Under the pieces are notes generated by a model. That model was not told where the DNA came from and did no database searches. It saw only the letters and a list, made by a program, of their open reading frames with translations. A stretch of 64,000 nt of DNA from Saksenaea vasiformis B4078 (taxonomy: Eukaryota; Mucoromycota; Mucoromycetes; Mucorales; Saksenaeaceae): assembly GCA_000697055.1 (NCBI GenBank), contig JNDT01001781.1, positions 124,001 to 188,000 of the forward strand. Reading direction: 5' to 3'. Shown here piece by piece: positions 36,831 through 48,305 of the stretch (position 1 is its first letter; each line of letters opens with the position of its first letter). The position numbers and the translations under genes are program-made.

Positions 36831-37540
36831 GGACTGTGTTTTAGCGAAGATAAAGAACCTCGTCGTTCCTCAGGCATTAAAAGATTAAATAAGTGCAACA
36901 GCGATTTAAGGTTTGATTTTTGTGGAAGCGGGAACCAGAGTAAAGTTCTCAAAGGTGTGAAAAATCAAAGCAACAACTTCTGATACATTCTCGCACCAAT
37001 CAATACGGTCAATTTCCTACGGCTATTCAAATGCTGAACTGCAGTACCATCATAGTCTGGAAAGGAAAAAGAAAAGGAGGCGTGGCTGATGATATGACAA
37101 CCACTGGTCCCCATCCATGTTCTGAATTTCTTGTATTACCTCTCCTTTTGATAAACACAGGAAGTTACTGTGCCGCTACAGCATCTTGTACAACAACGCT
37201 AGATGGTAGCGTCGCAAAAATGATCGCAGCCTACGTATATCCATCTCAGGCTATATCCTGTTCTACAAAAAGTTCAGATGTTAATATTTGGCTTGAAGTA
37301 AACGAAATCTACAATACGAATACGCTGTCGCACTAACTGCTGCATTGCATCGTTCAGTGGAGGAACTAGAACGGGTAATAATCTAGACCTGTTTGTATGA
37401 CATGAGGATATGCGCAGATATACCAACTATTCATAAGCTGGATCCGGAGTTCGTGTATTTCGTCTTGGAGCGCACGGACGAATTTTGCTCGGGGATCCCT
37501 TCTTAAGCCACAGAAGCATCTGCAGCATACTCAATTTGGA
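36831..37540. other. Divergent promoter region, with a short kinesin-neck-like relic
   Basis: Lies between the mosaic gene and QRI7. An open stretch at 37031-37336 (+) has no recognisable similarity. On the reverse strand 37425-37500 encodes DPRAKFVRALQDEIHELR, resembling the motor-to-neck junction of kinesins, but no motor domain flanks it. Confidence 0.35.
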
Positions 37541-38821
37541 ATGACACTTTTACGTCCACTACGTACCCTAAACTTTCGCAACGTATTACCACATGCACGA
37601 CGTTGGAACACTTCACATAGACCACTACGAGTACTTGGAATAGAAACCTCATGCGATGATACCTCAGCAGCAATTGTTACGTCTGACAGACAGATCCTCG
37701 CGGAAGTAGTTCATGGTCAACAAGATCTGCATGAACCCATGGGAGGCATCGTACCGACATTAGCCAGTCTAGGTCACTCGCGCCATTTACCAAATGTCAT
37801 TTGCCAAACATTGGAACGTGCTAAGCTCACAGTGAACGATTTGGACGCCATTGCTGTCACTCGAGGCCCTGGTCTTCCCCCCTGTTTACCTGTTGGACTT
37901 AATGCAGCCAAAACGCTTGCAGCTGTTCACAATAAGCCTCTCATAGGTGTCCATCATATGGTAAATATAAGTAGTCTTTTGTATTAGCGCCTTATTCATC
38001 CGGATAAATTAGGAAGCACATGCATTAACTGCACGTCTGACGACACCGAGCAGCAATGGGATCGAGGCGGCTCCTGCCTTCCCATTCATGACATTATTGA
38101 TATCAGGGGGTCATACATTATTACTGACGGCGAATAAGCTGGGTGACTATGACCAGTTGGGCACAACACTGGATAATGCTGTAGGGGAAGCAATTGATAA
38201 GACAGCGCGAATCTTAGGATTAGATTGGATCAAGGGCAGACGTGGTGGACCAGGTGCAGCACTGGAACAAGCAGCGCTTCGTGGAGATCCTGATCGCTTT
38301 GTGAACCAATTACCACGTCCAATGTTACAGCGAAAGAAATCCGTGATTGGATTCAGTTTTTCCGGTCTTAAGACAGCCATGTCTCGACTCGCTGAGAGCG
38401 AGGAAGTGGATTTAACACGCCCACAAGATATCAGCGATCTGGCAGCTGCATTCCAAGTAGTGTGTATCCAGCATATTGAACAAAAATTGCATCTAGCTCT
38501 TCAGAGAGAAACTGAGAAGAAACCTCTGACAGCTTTGGTGGTTAGCGGAGGCGTGGCCAGTAACGCATTTTTCCGAGCAAGGTAAATGCGACTCGCTCAT
38601 AATAAATTAGGCGCTAACTGGAAGTTATTAGGCTTGAGGCAGTAGCGGCAACATACAATCTTCCTCTTGTGTGCCCTCCACCGCAACTTTGCACCGATAA
38701 TGGTGTCATGATTGCATGGGCCGGTTTGGAGAGGTTACGGGCAGGTCTGCTGGACGATTATACAATCACGACGTTACCAAAATGGCCAATAGAATCACTA
38801 AAGGAAAACATTAGATCTTAG
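37541..38821 (+). CDS. QRI7: Mitochondrial tRNA N6-threonylcarbamoyladenosine transferase (Qri7/OSGEPL1)
   Basis: Three exons: 37541-37960, 38013-38581, 38632-38821; 392 residues, near yeast Qri7. It transfers threonylcarbamoyl from TC-AMP to A37 of ANN-decoding tRNAs in mitochondria (TsaD/Kae1/Qri7 family). Visible: an Arg-rich, acid-free N-terminus (MTLLRPLRTLNFRN...) fitting a mitochondrial presequence; LGIETSCDDTSAAIV; GGIVPTLAS; TRGPGLPPCLPVG; the metal-site HxxxH motif HHM-EAH, split by intron 1; LLISGGHT; DNAVGEAIDK; GFSFSGLKTA; VVSGGVASN; CTDNGVMIAW. All TsaD landmarks are intact. The downstream lipase is convergent, with stops about 40 bp apart. Confidence 0.95.
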
Positions 38822-38862
38822 AAGTACGCTGTGTTAAAACAGCTGTTATTATATACAAAAGT

Positions 38863-40389
38863 TTATTTTATATTGTCTACAAAATGCTGAATCACGGCGC
38901 GTCCACCATCGTTAGTAAATCGTTTCTCGCGGCAGACAATGCTTCCATGTGCATTCATTCCTTGAATATACACCAGAACTTTTTGCCAATCTAACTGGCA
39001 CAAGTTTTTGTGAATCTCCAGCTCCGTCGGTGCCAGAGAAAGGTTACGAGCTTCAGCTATTAAATCTTCTGAGGGAGCAGGATTGTATAGCGATGGATGA
39101 CCTGTGCAAAAGTCAGCCTCATACAGGTGCAAGCTTTCACATGTCTACAGACCTTTGGCTGACAGCTCTGGCTGTCTGACCGTCGCGAAATCCGTGTCAT
39201 CCGGCATGTGCATGGTTTCCACGACATCGAGAACCGCATTATCAGCAACCGGGTGCATTACAGGGGACTTTAGTAACCGGGATACTCGGATACGAGAACG
39301 TATCCCTTGATATCCAATATACGAAAACGCTATAATCGCAAGAATTGGGATGGCTATGACGCACAGTGGTGCCAAAATGGGAGAGCATAGAATCAACCAC
39401 AATGGTATCTTGCGTGAGTGTGGCGTAGATGATGTTCCAAAGGCGGTAACAAGTGATGGATACGAATCATCGAGAGAGCTTGCGATAAAAGCTAGACGTT
39501 AGTTGCTTTTTCTTCGATAAAACCCGCATTGACTTACATGTTCAATTTATGTGGTGTGCTAAAGTAGTTTGCTGTTTCAAGTGCAGCCGTCCAGTACGGT
39601 ACAGTTCGATCGTTAATCACATTTGCATAAGTCCGTCTTATCTTGAACTTGGACAAATACTGATAAAACTCACGTTCTTGAGAAGAGTTTCGGGTTTAGA
39701 GATTTCTTCATCAAAAGATTTCCTTACCAGGGTCTGCCATGACTGAGAGCAGCGGTCTACCGTTTTCATGAGTATCCAGCAATTGCAGTTGTTCACCAGA
39801 TCGAGAAACCATACGGCCACAGACAAAATTAAAAGTTTTGGAGAAGATTGAATCAGGTGGCCGACGTACACCCATGTGCGGCGTGGCAAAGGTGACAAAC
39901 ATCTGAAGTAGACTTAATAAGTCAGTTTTTAATACTTGTTTACTTACAACAGGTTCAACTCTATCAAAAAATCCAGACTGACCAAGGATACCGAGCGCAT
40001 ATCGGATGATTAGACCTCCAAGCGAATAGCCGACCATAGTTATTCTAGTGACCCGCTTTTGTTTCGTATTTTTCAATACTTCCACATAGGCTAGAATCTT
40101 TTATGGATAGTTTAACGCGCATATTTTATGCAATCACGAAAATATTCACCTTGTTTGCAAGCCGTTTACCGCAAATATCTATGCCATCATAAGTGTAGTG
40201 CGATTCATTTACGTCAACATTCAGCTATATCTCATTGCTTAGCGATTCATTAGCACCACTGCATGGACTTACGATCTCATCGTCGGCACCGCATGCTTCG
40301 CGTAGTCGTTTTTGCATGTAATCCATGTGACGTTTGTTACCCCAGAGACCATGCTGCAGCACGATAAGTTGAACATGCTGCTCGATCAT
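38863..40389 (-). CDS. DUF676-family serine esterase / lipase (Lpl1/Rog1-like)
   Basis: Seven exons (reverse): 40273-40389, 40150-40224, 39948-40097, 39728-39902, 39538-39676, 39153-39478, 38863-39101; 406 residues. Alpha/beta hydrolase of the DUF676 type: oxyanion loop LQHGLWGN near the N-terminus, nucleophile elbow GYSLGG, TFATPHMG, NDRTVPYWTA carrying the likely catalytic Asp, and a C-terminal GGRAVIQHF with the likely catalytic His. A hydrophobic segment (ILCSPILAPLCVIAIPILAIIAF) in exon 6 suggests membrane or lipid-droplet attachment, as in yeast Lpl1, a phospholipase. Substrate not determinable. The start lies directly before the fold, so there is no targeting peptide. Confidence 0.88.
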
Positions 40390-40534
40390 GATTATACTCG
40401 ATAAAGACGTACTTTTCGTGGATTTGAACGTACTTAAGCGAACGGCCCTCGGCTAAATTATTTCCGACTTGGTTTTGCCCTTTTCAGCACGACGCGTACT
40501 CCACTACCTGAAATGGATACCATTTCGTCTACCG

Positions 40535-40840
40535 TTTATTGAACAAGTCTTTACGCTAATCTATACAAATTTTGCGTTCATGAGGAGCCACTTTTATGCT
40601 AAGAAAAGAATCAAGTATGCGTTCGTTAATACATGAGTTGGCAATAAATTCATAGACTACTTATATCGATGCGACCCCTCGATGGACGCGAAATTCATAT
40701 AGACAGCATAAAAATTTGTTCAGAATTAGTAAATGGAATAATACTTGGATGTCAGCTTACTTAATCCGAAGGTAATCCCACGCAATTGGTGTCGACGCAA
40801 AGTAATATTTGGATGACGTAAATGTGTGCTCAAAATCCGT
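40535..40840. repeat. Dispersed repeat family, copy D (internally deleted)
   Basis: Its first about 240 bp match copy C from TTTATTGAACAA through AATGGAATAATACTTGGATGTCA. It then jumps to the last about 50 bp of C (GGTGTCGACGCAAAGTAATA...GACG(T/C)AAATGTG(T/C)GCTCA), so the interior seen in A and C has been lost. The rest of the interval to 41243 holds no recognisable gene. Confidence 0.75.
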
Positions 40841-41243
40841 CTATTTTTACACGTCGCAAGGAAGGCTTTGCAGACGGGCACGTATGTCTAGATCTAGAAC
40901 ACCGTCGTTGACTAAAAGTCATCAGCCCTAGAAACGTCAAGCTGCATGCGTACTACTTGCTTAATGTGTATGAAGAGCAACCGCATCGACAAACGGGCAG
41001 GATGAAACCTGCTATTATATCGTAACCAAATATATCTCGCTTTAATTAGAGGAAGGGAAAACCAACCGCTCTGGATCCATAACGTAATAAAGGACGAAAA
41101 TGCGACACTTGTCGTGGCACTTTATAAAATCACGAATATCAAATATTCTTGCTACATGCAGATCAGATTTATGCGACATAAGTTTTTGGAAGAGGTCAAT
41201 GACAATTTTTTTTGATGGTGCAATAGTTTAAGAATGCTGCGTT
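40841..41243. other. Intergenic, downstream of the TM9 gene
   Basis: No gene, RNA or repeat recognised. Confidence 0.4.
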
Positions 41244-43449
41244 TTAATCAACTTTGATACTGTCAAAGATCTTGTGCAAGAACCACAGGCAAGAAATGTA
41301 ACCGACAGCGCCTAATGAGGACAATAAGTAACCAACGTAACTTATGGTGAGATGTCTTACCGGTCAAAGCAGTCAATGAAAGACTGATAATAGCAGAATA
41401 GCCAAAGTAAAGAACAGCGCTAGTAAGGTTGTTGATGTGCAATTTGGTGCAGTAATAGAGTATAGAGTATAAGAATACGTAAATGCCCGTTGCACCAGCC
41501 GTCAAGAAGGAGCGCCAAGACCAGTGGTAATCCTCGTTACACAAATGGAAGTAACACATCAGGACGGTGACTTGTGCGCAAGTTAAGATCAGCACACCAA
41601 ATACAAGGAAAAGGAATCCAATGCCATAATAAATTCTGTGGAACCAGATACTGTTCATCACAAAGTAAAGTTCAATGAAAATGGCACCAAAAGGAAGGAT
41701 ACCGCCCATCAGAATCGATGGAATACTGCGAAGATAGAACGGTTGATCGGGAATCTGTCGAGGGATTTGGTTCGTGCGCACAGGGTGCTCTATCAGTGGT
41801 TTACGGAACCCAACGTAGGAACCAGCCACGCTGAGTGGCAATGAAATGAAGCCCCACATTCCTAATAAAGCGACCATCGTTCCAAACGGAACAGCACCGG
41901 ATGAATGGGAGCCGATAAGGAAGAAGTTTAGGGCGAACAATGTGCCCAAAATCGTCCTTTCCGGATAAATAAGTACACACACTCCCCGATTTGTTTAGTT
42001 ACATACCCTGGGCATAGCGTGGCTGCCAAGATTAAGTTCTTTTTCCAAGCCTCTCCACCATTCATCTTGTATATGCGAGCAGAAACGTATCCAGAGATAC
42101 AGCTGAAAATCATAAAGAAGATAACCATGACCGTAGCAAGTGAGCCACGATTAGACGGCGATAGGAATCCAAGAATAGCAAATACTACATGATATATCAG
42201 TAAGATACTAACTGTATTTATGTATCATACCTAATGTCAATGCCGTCATAGCTATCAATTGTGAACCGCTGCCAACAAGCACAGATAACAGTAGCGAATG
42301 GGTTGGTGGGCGGAAAACATCTCCGTGGACGAGTTTCCAGCCGTAATCTTCCTGGACGTCTTCCTATTGCACCGGTTTGGATTTATCAGATAATTAATTC
42401 TAACCTCACCTGAGCGTCAACGGCATTGTATCGTGAGATATCTTTGTGTAAAGCACGCATTAAGATCATCGCGACCATTCCTGTCAAGAAAAGTACGATA
42501 ACAATCGAATTGACTAAAGAGAACCAATGGATAGAAGGATCGAGAATTGCCAAGTACATATCCCACCGGGTAGCCCATGCGGTATCAGAACGCTATAAAT
42601 CTGCATCAGATATACCGTTCATGCCGTCTCCTCCTATTTAATCACTTGCCTCCCAGAACACGGTATATGTATAGACCACCCGCTTGTTTTCTTCAACCTC
42701 AAAGCGTGGTTCCTTCGAATTGTCAATTGGCTGACCATTTTTGTCTAGCTTTGTATCTCTGCTGCTTGGAACCACGACAACGCCAACAACACGATTATTT
42801 GTTGACGACCGATGATGATAGTGAATATGAATTTCATAATGGTTGTTCAAATAGGATTTTCCGTTTTCGTGCTGTCCAAGAAGGAATCCAATATTGTAAA
42901 ATTCTTTTCCCGTTCGTTTATCTTCTGCCCTGTGGGCAGCAGGCAAACCATCAATCACCCAGTTCATTGCGTATTCCTCTGCGATACGCTGATTGATAAA
43001 TTCGGCGTTCTCTTTCGTAATAGGTTTTTCAGTAACGCACAATAGCTTGCTCCTTGACTCATCTTTTGCCATCGATATCTAAAAAAAAAAAAAGAAGAAG
43101 AAGGAGAAGGGTAAAAAAAAACTTCCCAAGCGAGGACAAAAAAAATTACCTGGAAAGGTGATGTAAAGATGCGATCGCCAAACAAGACACTGCCCAAACT
43201 TTCAGCTTGTTGCTTTGGTCCATCCTTCGGTTTGCAGAATTGGAAACGTTCATCGTAATAGTCATAAGCAATGACCGATTTCACTTGTTGATTGGACATG
43301 GGCGTCAGGGAGTTCACAAATAGAGGAACTTCTTCATTCTGAGCATAGTCATGAGGTGCTACACCAGGTAAATAAAACGCTCGAGAAAGACTGCAAAGCG
43401 TAGCCAAGAGCATGAGGGCCTGCGCCCATACTCGTGGTCGTGATGCCAT
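41244..43449 (-). CDS. Transmembrane 9 superfamily protein (EMP70/nonaspanin)
   Basis: Seven exons (reverse): 43150-43449, 42650-43078, 42410-42592, 42231-42363, 42007-42184, 41361-41956, 41244-41311; 628 residues. N-terminal signal peptide ([24 protein letters not shown]), then the luminal domain with [27 protein letters not shown] and [12 protein letters not shown], then [10 protein letters not shown] at the first membrane entry and eight further hydrophobic helices. The tail ends SIKVD, a K-x-D COPI-type Golgi retention signal typical of the family. TM9 proteins sort membrane proteins in Golgi/endosomes and influence adhesion and metal homeostasis. The FWE/RSD junction uses a GC-AG intron. 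Intron 1 has a long T tract on the coding strand. Confidence 0.94.
42593..42649 (-). other. GC-AG intron in the TM9 gene
   Basis: Donor AG|GCAAGT matches the classic GC-donor context; acceptor TTTATAG. No GT donor in phase 0 exists nearby, while the GC donor joins TVFWE to [11 protein letters not shown] in frame. Confidence 0.8.
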
Positions 43450-43954
43450 GATGAATAACTGTTAGGAAAAAAAGGTTAAAAAAAGAAATCGACTTAGCAA
43501 TTTAGCACTTCGGAGTTTTACTTGGTCCGCATGACGATCGCCTCGCCACGTAGCCAAACGGCTCCGCCCTGGGCTGATTGGGTCCTGCTGCACACCTGGG
43601 ATGGCAGACGATTAAATAGGTTCTCAATATGTTCACTTATTAGCTTTCTCTTCAGTCTAAAGGCGAACATCTACTCAAGCGCGGTTCTACTGTAAACGAA
43701 AGTATACTAATCATGTAATACAGAAACTATATATGCCCATAATAAGATAGTGTCTATGAACTGATCTTGATTTTCAACATCGAAACAATCTAATGCATGT
43801 TAAACAAGGATACAGTATTGGTGATAAAAATAGCAAAGCCGGGAAGATCGATATGAAGATAATCAAAGAAACAGGGTCCCTTCACGGATGATAGATGGTC
43901 AAAGCTGTCGATCCAGTAGACGCATACATAGTCAGTGAAGATCGTACGAATCGG
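43450..43954. other. Upstream region of the TM9 gene
   Basis: No gene seen; expected to hold the TM9 promoter. Confidence 0.4.
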
Positions 43955-44543
43955 TTAAGCACACTTCCATCGCTGATGGTAGTTTCCGTAGCGGTAGTTG
44001 TTGCTAGGAGTTGTCGATCCAGCATCGGTGAAGCCTATTATAAGCGTAAACCAGGCAAGTAGTAAAACCTAACTGAAAAATCTCCTCAGTCGCTGGGATG
44101 AAATGCGCCCAATCTTCCATTTCGATTCTAAAAAAAAGTTTAGCGCAGTAATATTTGAACTTCTTTTCCTTACCATAAATAGCAATGACGGTGATTTTCA
44201 CAACACAGAAATCTGAATCATTTGGATCATATTTTTGTCAGTAGGGCCCTCGTGGACATATAACCCTTTGCTGCATCAAGGTTATTGTCGTGCCCAACAC
44301 GAAATGTAACCCAACGAAACGTTATACGCGGTTGGTAGTACTAAATGTTCCCTTGGAATACAAAAGTGCGTGTAGTTGCACCGTGTGTATCATCAAGCCG
44401 CCAGCAACTGAGAGTCCTTCAAAGTAGCATTTCATTCTGGGAATGCATTTGATTGGGTAGGCTTGGGAAGCATGCCGAAAGCGATGGATCGAAATCATGG
44501 ACCGGACATGTCCGACTGCAGTCTGGTCCCAAACTCCGTCCAT
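43955..44543 (-). CDS. Possible small multi-exon gene of unknown function
   Basis: On the reverse strand, frames that look coding can be joined by plausible splice sites: an opening segment with MKCYFEGLSVAGGLMIHT; an exon YYQPRITFRWVTFRVGHDNN after an ACATTTAG acceptor; DFCVVKITVIAIY after an intron with a perfect CTACTGAC branch; then either an exon containing MEDWAHFIPATEEIF or one ending GNYHQRWKC before TAA at 43955-43957. Not all phases can be closed, the family is not recognised, and the proposed start lies only 70 bp from the divergent TCTP start. It may be a pseudogene or partly non-coding. Confidence 0.3.
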
Positions 44544-44613
44544 CGGTTTTTGTGGGCATCCTTAGAGACAAAGTTTTCTTTCTCTTTCTTCATCCATCCA
44601 TTCGTAATCCATC

Positions 44614-45282
44614 ATGCTTCTGTACCTCGACATTATTTCCGGTACGTATTTGTTCATAAGAAGATGCGATGTGTTATTAATCTTTGAGTTTACCAGGCGA
44701 TGAGATGTGCTCCGATGCCTTCGTAAGCTCGACTGCATAACTTCTGTAGCATATCGTGTTAATCAATATATTGGAAATAGCCCATCAAGGAAATTGATGA
44801 CATTGCCTACGAAGTTGAATGCAAGATGATCACCCTTAAGGATGGCGATGTCGACATTGGTGCCAACCCTTCCGCTGAAGGCGGCGATGATGAAGGTGCC
44901 GATGAGAATGTTCAGACTGTCAACAACGTCGTCCACAGCTTCCGTCTCACCGAGACTTCCTTCGATAAGAAGTCTTATATGGTTTACATCAAGGGCTACA
45001 TGAAGGCTGTCAAGGCTAAGTTGGAGGAAACTAACCCCGCCCGCGTCCCTATTTTCGAGAAGCAAGCCGCTGCTTTCGTCAAGAAGATCTTGGGTAACTT
45101 CAAGGACTATGAATTCTACACCGGTGAGAACATGGACACCGAAGGTATGGTTGCCTTGTTGAACTACCGTGAGGATGGTGTCACCCCCTACTTCACCTTC
45201 TTCAAGGATGGTCTTAAGGAGCAGAAGCTGGTATGTCAACACAAACGCAAAGATGAAAAATACTTAATTTCTTCTGTAGTAA
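44614..45282 (+). CDS. TMA19: Translationally controlled tumor protein homologue (TCTP/Tma19)
   Basis: Four exons: 44614-44641, 44697-44722, 44781-45230, 45280-45282; 168 residues, the standard TCTP length. Starts MLLYLDIISGDEMCSDAF and continues IKEIDDIAYEVECKMI. It carries the acidic flexible loop (GGDDEGADENVQTVNNVVHSFRL, TCTP signature 1) and the second signature (LNNFKDYEFYTGE-like: LGNFKDYEFYTGENMD), then VALLNYREDGVTPYFTFFKDGLKEQKL. Ribosome-associated, abundant cytosolic protein linked to translation and stress. Codon use is markedly biased to C-ending codons compared with its neighbours, fitting very high expression, and the leader is CT-rich. Oddity: the last exon contributes only the TAA stop, immediately after the CTTCTGTAG acceptor. 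Confidence 0.94.
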
Positions 45283-45481
45283 ATGGAGACAACCTATTTT
45301 TTTCTTTTCAAAATAATAAACTCCACGATCACTGTTCCAAATCAAAGCTATTATTAGTTGTTATATTTTGTAATGCATGTGTAGAATGTCTAATGGAGGA
45401 CTTAATGCGTAGATGCGTGTAAAGGTAGAGTTGGTTACAGGTGATGGGATGGAAAGGAAGCAAATAGAAAGAAGGGAGGTA

Positions 45482-47223
45482 TCAAGGTCTACTGGCCGTG
45501 CTCAGATCACCTTGCCTGAAAAACTTCTCTGCGACAATATACTTCTCTTCGCGTTTGAGAAACCGATTGAGGCATGCCAGCGTTGAGGGCAAAGTCATAA
45601 ATAACCAAGCTGCTACGGGTAGCATGGTGTAGTCGAACAGATGTCTCCATCGTCGTGATTCAGTCCAGGACTTATGCAAAAACTCGCGATCGATAGATCG
45701 ATGTAGATGTTCGTACACGGCGAGGGTACCGAATAGTGGGAATGGCAAACACAGCGTAATGATCTTGACCATATTCCACAGCTGAGCGTAAAAATCAGAT
45801 ATCAGGATCGGGTTCTGCGTCGGATCGACAAATGCCAAGGTGTGCAGAGGCGGGAACAACAAAAACTGCATGAGAGGGACTGCAGCAAACATAAGCCAGC
45901 CTGAGGTGGCAGGGATCATGTGTGCTTCCAAGATCAACAAACATACAGTGAGCTTGTCCAACCATCCCACGGTTAAATTAGCAGCCAGTATACCATCGGA
46001 AGATGTAAACGCACTTTTGAGGGTGTAAGCGACATCAGCCACACCATTGTAATGGCGTTTTGCCTGGATGAATCTTGCGTTGACGTTAGAAAGGTAGCCA
46101 GGTGTCTGGACGTTCGTCAAATTGATCGGTACGTAGATAGGAGCCGTGCGCACCTGACCACCTGTCTTAAAGAAGCATTTGAGCCACATATGCATGTCTT
46201 CGCCTACTGCATCTGCATCGGTATCCCAGTAGCCCACACGCTCGGCTAAAACCATGGAAAGACTGTAATTGGAGCAAGGGAAGGATAAACCGTTGCTGTT
46301 GCTCAAATTGGACATCACCATAGCAGACCAGGTAATGTCAGTGACACGAACGGCGGCGGGCACTTCGAAGCAATTGCGAGAAAAGAAGATAGGTGGAGCC
46401 ATCACCAGGTGATAGGGGTCTTCGGCACGGTTTAGTGCGTCCTCTACTTCTCTGACGTAGAGTTCCGGAATTGCCGAGTCCGAGTCAGTCACTGTCAAAA
46501 TCATTCTGCGTTTGTCGACACCATGTCGCAACAGCTCCTCACAGCCATGTCGCGCAGCGTAGGCGACATTGGATCCCTTGCCTCGTGATTCACCAGGGAT
46601 ACCTGCAGGATGGCCAGTGATAATAAAATGCGCAAATCGATCCTTAAAGACCACAGAAAGACGTTCACCCTTTGCTTCATAACCATCTTCGGATTGTTCC
46701 ATGGCAAGAATCAAGGCGTAATGCGTTTTTGCGTTTCTACGGTTTCTTAATTAGTTAGTACAAGGAGGTTATGTTTATTTGTTTACCTGTGATTTGCTAT
46801 CCTCTCAATCGTGTCTTTAAGCAATGCTTCTGGTTCACAATAGTTGGGCACAATGAATACGTGAAAATAGTTTGGATCTTCATAATACTGTAATTTTTCT
46901 TCAATATCATCTACCGCGACCGTATTACGTTCAGTTAACATTGGTGATCCGGATCGACTGCTGGAACTGACGGTTTCGACGTTGTCATCTGCAACATAAC
47001 GTAATCTAGCATTCCACTTTTGGATAGTAGCTCTAATCTTGCGAGAAGTTAACCAGAACTTGCAAACGTGGTTAACTTGTGTATAAAGGAAAATGCTGAA
47101 ATAAATAAATAGAAGCACAAGATAAAAGCGAGGAAAGAAAAGCGGTCCTAAAGGAAGAATTGCTAAGGACGCAACGGGTACCATAGGAGCAACCCACTCA
47201 GATGGCGACCTAAGATGCTTCAT
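45482..47223 (-). CDS. Membrane-bound family 2 glycosyltransferase
   Basis: Two exons (reverse), 46787-47223 and 45482-46736, 563 residues. Two N-terminal hydrophobic stretches (SLAILPLGPLFF...FYLVLLFIYFSIFLY) precede a cytosolic GT-A domain: FIVPNYCEPEALLKDTI, a donor-site motif DSDSAIPE (DxD type), GEDMHMW (catalytic ED) and FIQAKRHYNG in the place of QxxRW. Several C-terminal transmembrane helices follow. This is the processive or polyprenyl-type GT2 layout related to chitin, hyaluronan and cellulose synthases, but it is short and the RW is RH, so product and donor are not predictable. It is probably a wall- or glycolipid-making enzyme. The 49-nt intron splits an Arg codon. Confidence 0.85.
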
Positions 47224-47428
47224 TTGTTTCGTTGATCAAACGAAAGAAAAAAAGGAAGAAAAAAGAAGTGGTTCGGAAAAGAAAACAAAAGAAAAGTTTT
47301 TTTTGTTTGCTTCGAACAAAACTAAAACCTTCCCACTTACAAAAAAGATACAACTGAAACAGCTGAACAATAAGGAAGGGCCGTAATGATGCGTATCATA
47401 CACGTCATTCTATTTATATTGTTCTAAA

Positions 47429-48305
47429 TTATCCTAACTTTGGGAGAGCCAGAGCAGTGGCGGCAAGTGTAGGCATTTTAGGTGCAACATACAGCGATGT
47501 CGCCTCGGTGTATTTCACACCATCGGTACTTTCTACGGCAGCTGATACATACGCCTTTCTACCCTCTATTTTATCTAATCGTCCTCGCAGTACCACCCAT
47601 TGATCCGCCTTTACTGGCTTTCGATAATCGACATTCAGATTTGCTGTGAATCCCATGTGATTTGGTAACGATGGCATGGCCTGTAAAGAATAAATTAGCC
47701 ATCCATTTTCGTTTTCCTTTTCCCGTAGCAACTTACCACACAAGCTAATACTTCGTCGAGCAAAGTTGCCAACATACCACCATGGATAATCCCGTCATGT
47801 CCACAAAGCTCTTTACCCAGGTGAACTACTACTGTAACTTCTGTTCGTGCTTTGTTGTAGAATATGACTGGGGGAACAATGATTTTGCCTTTGCCACGCA
47901 GCGTCTAGAAGAAGTTATTATCAAACGTCTCGACAAAGCTTCAAAACTTACTGAGGCTGTTAATGAGTTCAGTTTGGCACTACCCTTTAAGTGACTATAT
48001 GCTTCAATTTCGAACATTTCTGGATCAGCTCGTGCATTTTGGACGATTGGCATGTTATCTTGATGGCTCTTCATCAGTTGCACTTCATCTGTAACTGCAC
48101 CGTTCAGGGCGTTTTTCTGATCCAATAACGCTTCGTGATGTTGTGTTGACATGACCTTGTATGTAATTGCAGTAGCAGCGATAGCGGTAGCAGCCGTGGA
48201 AAAGAAAGGATATCTATAACGCGGTCTTTGCGTGGTGGTTGTTTGCCATCGTCGATGAGTGATGTGGACCCTTTTAAGGCCTGAACGGAGGAAGCTGGCT
48301 GACAT
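47429..48305 (-). CDS. THEM4-like hotdog acyl-CoA thioesterase, probably mitochondrial
   Basis: Three exons (reverse): 47952-48305, 47737-47904, 47429-47680; 257 residues. The N-terminus is Arg-rich without acidic residues (LRSGLKRVHITHRRWQ), with a short hydrophobic Ala/Ile segment at about 36-50, fitting mitochondrial import and membrane anchoring. The hotdog domain follows: SLTAS-TLRGKGKIIVPPVIFYN, LGKELCGHDGIIHGGMLATLLDE (HGG motif at the active helix), ANLNVDYRKPVKADQWVVL and TEATSLYVAPK. THEM4-type enzymes hydrolyse medium/long-chain acyl-CoA. Fungal members exist, but the substrate cannot be read from sequence. Divergent from nothing nearby; MPDU1 lies upstream on the same strand. Confidence 0.87.
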
